A stretch of 34,280 bases of DNA from Salaquimonas sp. Lineage in GTDB: Bacteria > Pseudomonadota > Alphaproteobacteria > Rhizobiales > Rhizobiaceae. This document shows positions 24,273 to 32,644 of this stretch, piece after piece. A program made the position numbers and the translations under genes. The stretch spans positions 1-34,280 of the forward strand of contig JAJDOK010000052.1 of assembly GCA_022340185.1 (NCBI GenBank), given 5' to 3'. The notes below the pieces were generated by a model. The model saw nothing but the letters and a program-made list of their open reading frames with translations, did not search any database and had not been told where the DNA came from. Each line of letters begins with the position of its first letter. Within the stretch, counting starts at the first letter, position 1.

Positions 24273-25046
24273 ATGCTCGACATCCTGATCGTGGAAGGCA
24301 GTCTTGGCGAGGCGCTCGATGCGGCCAAGGCCGCAGGCCGGCAAGCCAGCCACGAGACCTATCGCGACGCGCTGGCGCTGCATCGGAGCAATGCCCGTTT
24401 CACGACGATTTTCGCCTATGCGCCGGAACGCGATCCGCAAGGCGTGGAATTGGAGCGATTCGACGGCATCGTGCTTGGCGGGTCGGGCGTTGCCTGGTCG
24501 GCAGGTGATCCAGAGGCGCGGCCCTATCTCGACCTTCTCGAAAAGCTGTTTGCCGCCGGCAAGCCGGTGGTCGCCTCCTGCTGGGGATTACAGGCGGCGG
24601 CGGTTCTGCTCGGCGGAGAGGTAGCGGCCAATGCGAAGGGCAAGGAGGTCGGTGTGGCGCGCGACATCACGCTGACGCCAGAGGGTCGGGCGCACTGGAC
24701 ATTCGAAGGCCTGCCCGAGCGTTTCGATCAGCCGGCGATCCATCGCGATCACGTGACACGATTGCCCGACGGGGCAGTTCATCTCGCCTATAACGATATC
24801 TGCGAAATCCAGGCATTCGGCTTTCAGGACGGCGGGATCGACTTCGTCGGCTACCAGTTCCATCCCGAATTCGAACTCGACTATATCCGCCAACTCCATG
24901 AAAGCCGTGCGCCGTTGCCGGGTGAGACCATTTTGCTGGCCGATTTTCCGGACGAACCCTCAACGCATGTGCGCGTGCCTCACGAGCGAACGCGCGTGCT
25001 CGCCAACTGGCTCGATCACGTCGAGAGGGTCAAATCAAACGCTTAA
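24273..25046 (+). CDS. Class I glutamine amidotransferase-like protein
   Basis: The 257-residue protein has the triad-type GATase fold: nucleophile Cys103 in VVASCWGLQAAA, and His197 and Glu199 in YQFHPEF. It resembles the stand-alone GMP-synthase-like amidotransferases rather than GuaA, since no ATP-pyrophosphatase domain follows. Possible activities include gamma-glutamyl hydrolysis or transfer of glutamine amide nitrogen; the acceptor is unknown. The gene sits on the plus strand between two minus-strand genes, valS and the PopZ-like gene, and ends 5 bases before the latter. No strong ribosome site is visible at ATG 24273. Confidence 0.87.
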   Translation: MLDILIVEGSLGEALDAAKAAGRQASHETYRDALALHRSNARFTTIFAYAPERDPQGVELERFDGIVLGGSGVAWSAGDPEARPYLDLLEKLFAAGKPVVASCWGLQAAAVLLGGEVAANAKGKEVGVARDITLTPEGRAHWTFEGLPERFDQPAIHRDHVTRLPDGAVHLAYNDICEIQAFGFQDGGIDFVGYQFHPEFELDYIRQLHESRAPLPGETILLADFPDEPSTHVRVPHERTRVLANWLDHVERVKSNA

Positions 25047-25051
25047 GGCGC

Positions 25052-25831
25052 TCAGGACTTGTTCGCCAGGCGCTCGATCTCGGCGCTGACAAGACGTTCG
25101 ACGATCCTCGGCATGTTGTCGTCGAGCCATTCGCGCAGCATCGGCCGCAGCAGGGCTTCGACCTTGGCATCGAGATCAAACGCGGCGCCGCGCTTGAGCT
25201 TGTCGAAGGACGTACGCACCGTGGTTTCCGTTGCCGGCGAGGCGACCGCGCCGCGAAAGGCCGCAACCTCGCGTTCGGCGGCAAGGCCCCGCGTGGCAGC
25301 CGCCGGGGCCCTGGAAGATGCACTGCCCGATGAAGGTGCGCGCGGTGCTTCCGGGCGGGGTGCACCGAATGTCGATGCCGGCCTCAATTCGGGTCGGGAA
25401 GCCGGTTTCGGGGTAGCCGCAGATATCGGCCTCGGCGTCACCGACGTATCGGCGGGGCGACGATCCTGACCCGCCGGCCTCTGCACAAACGGGGCGACCT
25501 TCGACGGCGTGTCCTTCAAGGAACCCTGCGTGCGGGTATCGGGAGTACGATCGAAGGAAGGCCGGGAAGCCGGTGCTGCCGATGGGCGCGGCTGTGCAAC
25601 CGCCTGACGGGCAAAGCGGGCAAAGGAGTCGGTTTCGGCCGGCGCCTGCGTGGGCCTGGATGGGGGCGCGGGACGCGAAGTCAGGCTCGGGTCGCCGCCA
25701 AAGGTCCGGTCGAAGGATTCCGTCGTGGGCGGTTTCGGGGCTTCGGCAGGCTTGTCGTCCTCGGAGACGATCCTGCGAATCGACGCCAGAATGTCCTCCA
25801 TTGAAGGTTCCTTCAACGCCGCCTCGCCCAT
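25052..25831 (-). CDS. PopZ-like polar organising protein (DUF2497)
   Basis: PopZ and its DUF2497 relatives self-assemble at cell poles and anchor the chromosome partition complex in alphaproteobacteria. The start is ATG 25831 (MGEAALKEPSMEDILAS), with AGGAGG five bases before it; an ATG six codons upstream is less well placed. The 259-residue protein has the conserved N-terminal helix EPSMEDILASIRRIVSEDD. A long Pro/Ala/Arg/Ser-rich disordered linker follows, and then the conserved C-terminal assembly helices FDLDAKVEALLRPMLREWL and DNMPRIVERLVSAEIERLA. The order popZ-like then valS is common in rhizobia; here a plus-strand gene intervenes. Confidence 0.88.
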   Translation of the reverse strand: MGEAALKEPSMEDILASIRRIVSEDDKPAEAPKPPTTESFDRTFGGDPSLTSRPAPPSRPTQAPAETDSFARFARQAVAQPRPSAAPASRPSFDRTPDTRTQGSLKDTPSKVAPFVQRPAGQDRRPADTSVTPRPISAATPKPASRPELRPASTFGAPRPEAPRAPSSGSASSRAPAAATRGLAAEREVAAFRGAVASPATETTVRTSFDKLKRGAAFDLDAKVEALLRPMLREWLDDNMPRIVERLVSAEIERLANKS

Positions 25832-25998
25832 GAGGGCCTCCTTTTTCATCGAACATGCTTATCCTGCGGGCATGACTTACTACAGACATGAAGCCGCGCG
25901 TCCAGCCGCAAGCCGCTATTGGGAGGACAATATCGTGATTCGGCAACAGTTTAATGTCCTGCGCGGTGTAATTTTGGTTGCCGGCGGGTAGCAAGCCG

Positions 25999-26775
25999 TC
26001 AGGCAATCGCCTTGCGGTAGAGGTGCCAGGTGGCATGGCCGAGGACCGGCAGGATCACCAGAAGACCGAGGAAGGCGGGCAACAGGGCGAGGATGGCGAG
26101 TACCGCAACGACGATGCCGAAGGCGATCATCGGCGCCGGGCTCAGCGTAACCGTCTTGACGCTGGTGATGATGGCGGTGACGAAATCATATTCGCGCTCC
26201 ATCAGTAGCGGAATGGAGATCACCGTCGTCGAGAACAGTACCAGCGCCAGAATGCCGCCGACCACGGTGCCGACGGCGAGAAAGGCCATGCCTTCGGTGG
26301 TGGTTGTCACGACATCGATGAACGAGGCGATGGTCGACATCGACTTGAACCCGAGGAAGAGCGCCATCAACAATCGCACCTGGTAGAGCCAGATCCAGAA
26401 GACGAACAGGACGACAAAGGCCATCCATGACAGTTCGCGCTCGCGCTGGCGGAAGACCACGGTCAGAATGGCTTTCCATGTCAGTGGTTCGCCTGCCTCC
26501 AGACGCCGGCTGGTCTCATAGAGGCCAACGGCGACAAACGGACCGATCAGCGGAAAGCCGATCGCGATGGGCAGGATGAGCCAGGGTTTTTCAAGCTGGT
26601 AGAGAAAATAGAGAACAAGCAGTCCGCCGCCGGCATAGATGCCGCCGAAGAACAGCCCGAACAGCGGCGCACGGAAAAAATCGGAAACGCCCTTTTTCAG
26701 CGAATCCATAACATTGTCAAACGAAACCGCGTTGATCTGCGGTGCGCGCGGCCGAACCTCGCCAGCTTCTGCCAT
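25999..26775 (-). CDS. DUF2189-type integral membrane protein
   Basis: The 258-residue protein has a short cytoplasmic N-terminus (INAVSFDNVMDSLKKGVSDFF) and about six hydrophobic helices. These lie near residues 37-60, 66-87, 114-137, 160-185, 200-222 and 224-250. Family features include DSLKKGVSDFFRAPLFGLFF, FPLIGPFVAVGLYETSRR and LGHATWHLYRK. DUF2189 proteins are conserved in alphaproteobacteria and sometimes annotated as cytochrome-c-oxidase-linked, but no function is established and no heme or metal motif is visible here. The stop lies 167 bases upstream of the PopZ-like start. Confidence 0.85.
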   Translation of the reverse strand: MAEAGEVRPRAPQINAVSFDNVMDSLKKGVSDFFRAPLFGLFFGGIYAGGGLLVLYFLYQLEKPWLILPIAIGFPLIGPFVAVGLYETSRRLEAGEPLTWKAILTVVFRQRERELSWMAFVVLFVFWIWLYQVRLLMALFLGFKSMSTIASFIDVVTTTTEGMAFLAVGTVVGGILALVLFSTTVISIPLLMEREYDFVTAIITSVKTVTLSPAPMIAFGIVVAVLAILALLPAFLGLLVILPVLGHATWHLYRKAIA

Positions 26776-26850
26776 TGTCTCCTCCCGGCCAATGGTGAGT
26801 TTGAATTATTTCATCGCTCACGTCACGGGCGGAATGATCGAGATCAAATG

Positions 26851-26877
26851 AAAAGGCCGGGCGTTTGCCCGGCCCTT
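26851..26877 (-). terminator. Intrinsic terminator of the alpha/beta hydrolase gene
   Basis: On the minus strand GGCCGGGC-AAAC-GCCCGGCC is followed by TTTTCATTT. The stem has eight pairs and a 4-base loop, placed 24 bases after the hydrolase stop codon and 75 bases before the DUF2189 start. Confidence 0.88.
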
Positions 26878-26900
26878 CAAGCCTTGCGGAAAAGGAATCG

Positions 26901-27662
26901 TCACTCGATCGGCGGCAGGCCGGACTTGGTGCTGCGGCGTGGCGCCAGTCCAGCATTGCTGGTGCTCACGGCAGCGGTGGTGACGGGATCGATTTTCTTG
27001 CGTTCGTCTGAAGAAGCGAGAACCTTCTCGACCTTTTCGATCGTCTTGTTGCGCGGCTGATCCTCGGCATAGGCACGCAGGCGGGATGCATGCTCTCTGG
27101 CGTCGGCCTGCCAGATAGCAGAGATCATGGCGTTGTGGACGAGCTTGGCCTTGTCCATGGTGATATGGACCTGGCCGAAAACATAGCGGTTGGAGATGAA
27201 ACCCTTGTAGCCCGGTCCCTTGGTGAGCTGACCGAAGACCGGAAAGGCATGATAGAAATTCTCGGCCCACTCGACATTGCCGGGCACGATGCCTCCGGGG
27301 CCGGGAATATCGATCAGGCCAAGATAGGCGACACGGATGCCGGAACCCTGCAGACGCTTGGCCAGCGCCAGCGAGGTCAGCGCACCCATGGAATGACCCA
27401 TCAGCGCAACCGATTCGGGGTGACGCCGCATGATCTCGCGATAGGCGATCTCGCCAGCTTCCCAGCGATAGACTTTCGAATAGATGCCGGAATCGTTCAG
27501 TTCGCGGCCCAGCCGATCCATGCCGGTGGAGAAGTTCAGACCATCTGCAATGAAGGAGAAATCGCCGGCGCCACGGAACACATAGGCTTCCACTGCATTG
27601 GCCGGCTGACTTGACCATAGCGCGGCGAGAAAAGCCGCCGCCGCGAGAGCTACTCGATACAC
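26901..27662 (-). CDS. Secreted alpha/beta-hydrolase (lipase-like), GTG start
   Basis: The start is GTG 27662, four bases after a strong AGGAGGG. This gives a 253-residue protein with a signal peptide (VALAAAAFLAALWSSQPANA, cleavage near residue 23). An open frame runs 85 codons further upstream but has no ribosome site or similarity. The nucleophile elbow is GHSMG, Ser91, in VALMGHSMGALTSLALAK. A catalytic Asp may be in LGLIDIPGPGG, and a His in FGQVHITMDK, VHNAM or ADAREHASR. It is probably periplasmic. The substrate may be a lipid or a wall-linked ester; no cutinase or phospholipase signature is clear. The C-terminal 45 residues are a charged, Lys/Ser-rich tail. Confidence 0.83.
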   Translation of the reverse strand: MYRVALAAAAFLAALWSSQPANAVEAYVFRGAGDFSFIADGLNFSTGMDRLGRELNDSGIYSKVYRWEAGEIAYREIMRRHPESVALMGHSMGALTSLALAKRLQGSGIRVAYLGLIDIPGPGGIVPGNVEWAENFYHAFPVFGQLTKGPGYKGFISNRYVFGQVHITMDKAKLVHNAMISAIWQADAREHASRLRAYAEDQPRNKTIEKVEKVLASSDERKKIDPVTTAAVSTSNAGLAPRRSTKSGLPPIE

Positions 27663-27979
27663 TTGTCCCTCCTGCAGCCAACCGGCGCACGCAAACGGGC
27701 AACCCAACACGTCCCGTTTTCCTGCCGGCAAGGCTTGGCCAGCCATCATGGTTTCCGAGGCTTTAAGGAAAAGTTGAAAAATTGCGGCAAGTTTTGGGCA
27801 GGCTCGCCGACTGGCCGGCAAGTGCGACAGGAAACCACAACACACCGCCCCGCGGCGGTGCAAAGTCAATCGACACGACTTTGCCTTCGTCCTGGTGCCA
27901 AGGACCAGCATAGCCACCGAGATTCAGCGATTCACCAGATACCCGGGACAAGCCCGAGTACGACGTAGGCTGAAATGGA
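27663..27979. other. Spacer between the L,D-transpeptidase and hydrolase genes
   Basis: 317 bases separate two minus-strand genes. They contain a 7-pair hairpin caccgcc-ccgc-ggcggtg near 27844-27861, followed on the minus strand by a T/G-rich stretch. A weaker imperfect hairpin lies near 27939-27959, soon after the transpeptidase stop. Either may end the transpeptidase message, but neither has a clean T-run. The hydrolase promoter should lie between about 27680 and 27830. No gene or RNA was recognised. Confidence 0.4.
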
Positions 27980-29998
27980 TCAGCTCGTCGGTCCGCGCAC
28001 GGCCTCGGTCGATTGCAGCGCCTTCATCAGCTTGGCGTCACGGCCATAGATGTCGGCGTAATAGCCGACCCTGCCATTGGCGTCCGGCCAGGCGGTGAAA
28101 TAGGCGACATAGACCGGAATCTGGCCGGGTACGTCTTCGGAATTGTGTCCCTCGGCGAGACGTTCCTTGACATGTTCGACGGTCGAACCCAGCACGGCGG
28201 CGGCCATTTCGCGCGGCTTCTGGAGGCGTACGCAACCATGGCTGAAGGCGCGCACGTCACGCGTAAACAGCGACTTGGTCGGCGTGTCGTGCATGTAGAT
28301 GGCGTGCTTGTTGGGGAAAAGGATCTTCAGTTCGCCAAGCGCATTCGCCTCGCCCGGCAACTGGCGCACATCGAAAGGCACTTTCGAACCGTACTGGTAC
28401 CAGTCGATGGCGGAAGAAGGAATGCGGCGGCCCTTGGCATCGGTCACGATGTAGCCGCGCTCGTCCAGATAGGCCGGGTTCTGGCGCAGTTTGGGAAGAT
28501 ATTCGTTGACCAGGATCGACTGGGGGATACCCCAATAGGGATTGTACTCGACGTTTTCGATCGTGTCGTAGAAGAAGCTGGTCTGGTTGGTCGGCTTGCC
28601 GACGATGACCCGCATGTCGGCCTTGACCACGCCGTTGCGCTGGAAGGTTGCGCGGAAGGCCGGCTGATTGATGACGACACGCGTCGCGCCCAAATGATGG
28701 GGATGCCAGCGCAGCCGCTCCATGGCGAGCATGACACGCTCGCGCTTGTCGGCGACAGAGACGTCGGTCAGGCGCGAAATGGTGTTGCGGCCGACGACGC
28801 CATCGACGCCCAGGCCCTGCTCCTTCTGGAACGCCTTGACGAGATCGACCACTTCCGGCGTGAAGCTGTCGGGCGCGGGACCGGCGAGCAGGTCGGCGAA
28901 CTTCGTTTGCAGTTCCTCCGACCCCTTCTTGGCGATCGCCTTGACGACGTTCGGCACCTGGACATTCGTGTCGCCCGGCTTGATTAGCGTGTCCGAGGGG
29001 ATCGTGATGATGTCTTCTGAGGATTCCTGCTTTTTCAGCGTGGCGAGTTCCGCCTTGAGCGCGTTGAAGGGCTCGTTATCGGGATGGAACGAGACCAGTA
29101 TCTGGGCCGGTAATCCGCCGGCAGCAAGCTTGTCGAGCACGGCCTTGGCGGTGATGCGGTCTTCCGGGAAGTCGTGATAGCCGCTCAGCTTGTCGGGATC
29201 GACGCGTCCGGCGAAGGCATCCATGCCGTAGCGGATGACGCGCGCGGTCATCTCGACCTCGAAGCGGGCGGCATCTTCTTCGCCAAGCTGCTGATCGGCG
29301 CTCGGCGCGGGTAGTTCGACCTTGTAGTCGTGCGGATCAAGACCCCATTCGCCCGCATCGGCCAGGACCGGCATGACGGAGCGCGCGCGCGCATTGGGCT
29401 GAAGCTCGTCGTCGAGCCAGAGCAGGTCGCCCTTGTTCTCGTAATAGGAAACCACCGCCTTGGCGATCGCGGGTTCGGCCATCACATTGATCGCGCCGAA
29501 GCGTGCGGCAACACGGTCGAAGGCCTCGCGCGCCGGATTGGCGACATCTTCGGCCGGCGCGATCATCAGTTTGGCGCTTTCCTCGTCACTCTCGCCGCCA
29601 TTGAGATCCTGCGGACCTGCCGCGGCCGGCGAGACATGCGGTGCCTCAGTGGTGGGTATCAGCGACGACAGATCGATCTTGACCAGTGCGACGGGTTTGT
29701 AATCGTAATATTTGGGCGCGGAAATCGTGACCGCCTCGACGGGCGGATTGAGCGCGCGTTCGCGAGCGATGCGCTGCCTGATCAGGTCGGGGAACAGCGC
29801 CTCGAAGATGTTCTGCGGCCTGGTCGAGCCGATCTCGACACCGGGCAGCGTGCCGGGCAAGGTGTTCGACTGCGCGGAGGCAACGGGCGAATCTCCCATG
29901 ATCCGGTTGCCAGCCGGCGCGGCAGCGAATGCCAGCACCAGCGCTAATGCACCGGTCGTTCTGGCAAGAATGGTCACCGATTTCAGATTCGCGCGCAT
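27980..29998 (-). CDS. YcbB-type L,D-transpeptidase (YkuD domain) with peptidoglycan-binding domain
   Basis: This family makes 3-3 cross-links in peptidoglycan, replacing or supplementing penicillin-binding proteins, and acts in the periplasm. ATG 29998 (MRANLKSVTILARTTGAL) has AAGGAGG five bases upstream, giving 672 residues. The N-terminal hydrophobic segment (about 1-40) is a signal peptide or anchor. A scaffold region follows. A PG_binding_1 domain is visible at VDLVKAFQKEQGLGVDGVVG. The YkuD catalytic domain contains IYMHDTPTKSLF and the active site SHGCVRL with nucleophile Cys589. Rhizobiales rely heavily on L,D-transpeptidases for polar wall growth, so the neighbouring envelope genes fit. 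The protein is complete. Confidence 0.93.
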   Translation of the reverse strand: MRANLKSVTILARTTGALALVLAFAAAPAGNRIMGDSPVASAQSNTLPGTLPGVEIGSTRPQNIFEALFPDLIRQRIARERALNPPVEAVTISAPKYYDYKPVALVKIDLSSLIPTTEAPHVSPAAAGPQDLNGGESDEESAKLMIAPAEDVANPAREAFDRVAARFGAINVMAEPAIAKAVVSYYENKGDLLWLDDELQPNARARSVMPVLADAGEWGLDPHDYKVELPAPSADQQLGEEDAARFEVEMTARVIRYGMDAFAGRVDPDKLSGYHDFPEDRITAKAVLDKLAAGGLPAQILVSFHPDNEPFNALKAELATLKKQESSEDIITIPSDTLIKPGDTNVQVPNVVKAIAKKGSEELQTKFADLLAGPAPDSFTPEVVDLVKAFQKEQGLGVDGVVGRNTISRLTDVSVADKRERVMLAMERLRWHPHHLGATRVVINQPAFRATFQRNGVVKADMRVIVGKPTNQTSFFYDTIENVEYNPYWGIPQSILVNEYLPKLRQNPAYLDERGYIVTDAKGRRIPSSAIDWYQYGSKVPFDVRQLPGEANALGELKILFPNKHAIYMHDTPTKSLFTRDVRAFSHGCVRLQKPREMAAAVLGSTVEHVKERLAEGHNSEDVPGQIPVYVAYFTAWPDANGRVGYYADIYGRDAKLMKALQSTEAVRGPTS

Positions 29999-30316
29999 TT
30001 GGGCCTCCTTAAGGCGTGCGCCCCCATTTACCATGCGTCAGGCATGATTCAACGACAGTGGTAAAAAGATTCCTTTGGCGTAACCCAAATGCCGCAATTT
30101 CGTATTGGTTCAAGCAGGTTGTCCTCAAAACGTCGTGATCTCGTAACGCAGGAGTGAGCACGTCCACTATGTCGACGGCCGCTTTTGACGCGTTTGTGGA
30201 CGCTTTTTGTCTATTAGCGTTTCTTCGTACGCTGGTATTTTCATCGTAACACTTCGAAGCTGTCGGCCACCGGTGACCGCGCGTACAGCGTCTTTCCCTT
30301 TTATGGAGTATCCGTC
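29999..30316. other. Divergent spacer between the L,D-transpeptidase and alcohol dehydrogenase genes
   Basis: 318 bases hold the two 5' regions. A weak plus-strand promoter candidate is ttgacg (30185-30190) with ctatta about 20 bases later; the spacing is longer than ideal. GGAG at 30306-30309 serves the dehydrogenase start. An atypically A/T-rich patch covers about 30055-30110. No repeat, riboswitch or RNA gene was recognised. Confidence 0.35.
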
Positions 30317-31405
30317 ATGCGGGTCAGAGCAGCCGTATGCCGCGCCTTCGGCGAACCGCTCGTCATCGAGGAGGTCGATCTCGCCGATCCCGGTCCCGGT
30401 GAGGTCGAGGTCGAGATCAAGGCCTGCGCCATCTGTCATTCCGATATCTCCTACATAGAGGGTGATTGGGGCGGAGACCTGCCGGCGGTCTTCGGCCACG
30501 AGGCGGCCGGCATCGTCACCCGGACAGGTTCGGACGTCAGCCATGTCGCGCCGGGCGACCATGTCGTCGTCACGCTGATCCGCCATTGCGGCAAATGCCA
30601 TTACTGTGCCGCTGGTAGCCAGGTGATGTGCGAGGAGGTGTTCGACCTCGACCGCAACGGGCCGATCCATTCGCCAGCGGGCGAAGACGTTTGGCAGGCG
30701 ATGCGCACCGGCGCTTTCGCCGAGGCCGTGATCGTGCATCAAAGCCAGATGGTGAAAATCCCGGCGGACATGGATTTCGACCAGGCCAGCCTGCTTGCCT
30801 GCGGCGTGATCACCGGTTATGGCGCAGTAGCCAATACGGCGAAGCTGAAATCCGGCCAGAACGCGGCGGTGGTCGGTTGCGGCGGCGTCGGGCTCAATGC
30901 CATCCAGGGTGCGGCGCTGTCCGGCGCGGGCATGGTCATGGCGATCGATGTGAGCGATTCCAAGCTCGAGGCAGCCAGGCGTTTCGGTGCCACCCACACG
31001 ATCAACGTGGCGCATCAGAACGCCGCAGAGGAGATCATGGCCCTGACTTCCGGTCGCGGCGTCGATTTCGTCTTCGTCACTGTCGGCGCCAAGCAGGCTT
31101 TCGACCATGCCTTCCGCTACATCACCAGGAACGGCGCGGTGGTCATCGTCGGCATGCCTCCATCAGGCGTGATGGCCGAATACGATCCCGCCACGGTGGC
31201 GGCGTGGAACCAGAAGATCCTCGGCTCGAAAATGGGCGAGACGATCATTTCGAAGGACATTCCGGCGCTGACGGCGGCCTGGCAGGAAGGCCGGCTGAAG
31301 CTCGCCGAACTGATCACCGGACGCTATCCGCTTGACCGCATCAACGAGGCAATTGAAGGTGTGGTGAAGGGCGAGGCGCTGCGAAACGTCATCGTCTTCG
31401 ACTGA
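30317..31405 (+). CDS. Zinc-dependent alcohol dehydrogenase (medium-chain family)
   Basis: The 362-residue enzyme should oxidise an alcohol to an aldehyde or ketone with NAD(P). Catalytic zinc ligands are Cys40 in CAICHSD, His61 with Glu62 in GHEAAG, and the Cys in LLACGVITGYGA. A structural zinc is held by Cys91, Cys94, Cys97 and Cys105 in HCGKCHYC and VMC. The nucleotide fold has GCGGVGLNAIQGA, followed by the acidic AIDVSDSKL strand end, which favours NAD. The closest type is the class III / aryl-alcohol group, but the substrate is unknown. It starts an operon: the next gene begins 21 bases later. Confidence 0.92.
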   Translation: MRVRAAVCRAFGEPLVIEEVDLADPGPGEVEVEIKACAICHSDISYIEGDWGGDLPAVFGHEAAGIVTRTGSDVSHVAPGDHVVVTLIRHCGKCHYCAAGSQVMCEEVFDLDRNGPIHSPAGEDVWQAMRTGAFAEAVIVHQSQMVKIPADMDFDQASLLACGVITGYGAVANTAKLKSGQNAAVVGCGGVGLNAIQGAALSGAGMVMAIDVSDSKLEAARRFGATHTINVAHQNAAEEIMALTSGRGVDFVFVTVGAKQAFDHAFRYITRNGAVVIVGMPPSGVMAEYDPATVAAWNQKILGSKMGETIISKDIPALTAAWQEGRLKLAELITGRYPLDRINEAIEGVVKGEALRNVIVFD

Positions 31406-31426
31406 GTTGGTCCACGGGAGGCGGGA

Positions 31427-32644
31427 TTGCACATCAAGGACGTAAAAACCTGGGTCGTCGGCAATCCGCCGCCGCAGATCGGCGGCCGCTATTTCATCTT
31501 TGTCAAGCTTGTCACCGACAGTGGCGTCATGGGCTACGGCGAAGCCTACAACGCCACCTTCGACCCGCATCTGACGGCGAAACTGATCGAGGATACGGCG
31601 GCGCGCTATCTCGTCGGCCGCGACCCGCACGACATCGAGACCTTCTTCCGGCTTTGTTATTCCTCCGGCTTCACGCAACGCCCGGACGTCACCATGATGG
31701 GCTGCTACTCAGCGCTCGAAATGGCCTGCTGGGACATCATCGGCAAGGAAGCGAACCAGCCGGTGCACAAGCTGATCGGCGGGCGGGTGCACGAGAAACT
31801 GAGAAGCTACACCTATCTCTATCCCCCCTCAGGCAGCGTCTATCCGGACGAGGCCGACAGCCGCGACAGCAATGTCTACAACGATCCCGACCTCGCCGCC
31901 GAAGCCGCTCTCGAAGCGGTGAAGCAGGGCTTTACGGCGATCAAGTTCGATCCCGCAGGCCCCTATACGATCCATGACGGGCACCAGCCGACGCTGCCCG
32001 ACATCGACCTGTCGGCGCGCATGGTCGCCGCCGTGCGCGAGGCAGTCGGCACCAGGGCCGACATCCTGTTCGGCACGCACGGACAGTTCACGCCGGCCGG
32101 CGCGATCCGCATGGCCAAGGCGATCGAACCCTGTGACCCGCTATGGTTCGAGGAGCCGGTGCCGCCCGACAGCCCTGAGGCAATGGCACAGGTGGCGGCG
32201 GCGACCTCGATTCCCATCGCGACCGGCGAGCGGCTGACGACCAAGACCGAGTTCGCGCGGTTGATCGAGATGCGCGCCGCCGCGATCCTGCAGCCCGATC
32301 TGGGGCGTTCCGGGGGCATCTGGGAGACCAAGAAGATCGCCGCGATGGCCGAAGCCTGGCATGTGCAGATCGCGCCGCACTGCTATTGCGGGCCAGTCGT
32401 GGCGGCGGCCAATATCCAGCTTGCCGCGACCTGCCCCAATTTCCTGATCCTTGAATCGATCAAGACCTGGGACGGTTTCCACGAGAAACTTCTGAAGATA
32501 AAAATCCCGTGGGAGGACGGCAATGTGCTGGTCACCGACGCGCCGGGTCTGGGCGTCGAACTGAACGAGGAAGTTTGCGAGGCGCATCCCTGGCACGGCT
32601 CAACCCTGCATCTGGAGATGCAGCGCGAACCGGTCGTGCCGTGA
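31427..32644 (+). CDS. Enolase-superfamily enzyme, mandelate racemase/muconate lactonizing type, TTG start
   Basis: Members abstract an alpha-proton from a carboxylate, usually to dehydrate or racemise a sugar acid. TTG 31427 follows GGAGGC by six bases. Of 405 residues, 1 to about 120 form the capping domain (MGYGEAYNATFD, CYSALEMACWDIIGK). The barrel shows Lys173 in AIKFDPAGPY, metal Glu242 in LWFEEPVPP, Glu268 in ATGERLTT, Asp291 in QPDLGRSGG and His318 in IAPHCYCGP. The first metal-ligand position, Asp in galactonate dehydratase (DFHGR), is here Gly216 in FGTHGQF. Either another residue serves or the alignment differs for this subgroup. Dehydratase of a sugar or hydroxy acid is the best guess; the specific substrate is unknown. 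Its stop overlaps the next start. Confidence 0.88.
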   Translation: MHIKDVKTWVVGNPPPQIGGRYFIFVKLVTDSGVMGYGEAYNATFDPHLTAKLIEDTAARYLVGRDPHDIETFFRLCYSSGFTQRPDVTMMGCYSALEMACWDIIGKEANQPVHKLIGGRVHEKLRSYTYLYPPSGSVYPDEADSRDSNVYNDPDLAAEAALEAVKQGFTAIKFDPAGPYTIHDGHQPTLPDIDLSARMVAAVREAVGTRADILFGTHGQFTPAGAIRMAKAIEPCDPLWFEEPVPPDSPEAMAQVAAATSIPIATGERLTTKTEFARLIEMRAAAILQPDLGRSGGIWETKKIAAMAEAWHVQIAPHCYCGPVVAAANIQLAATCPNFLILESIKTWDGFHEKLLKIKIPWEDGNVLVTDAPGLGVELNEEVCEAHPWHGSTLHLEMQREPVVP

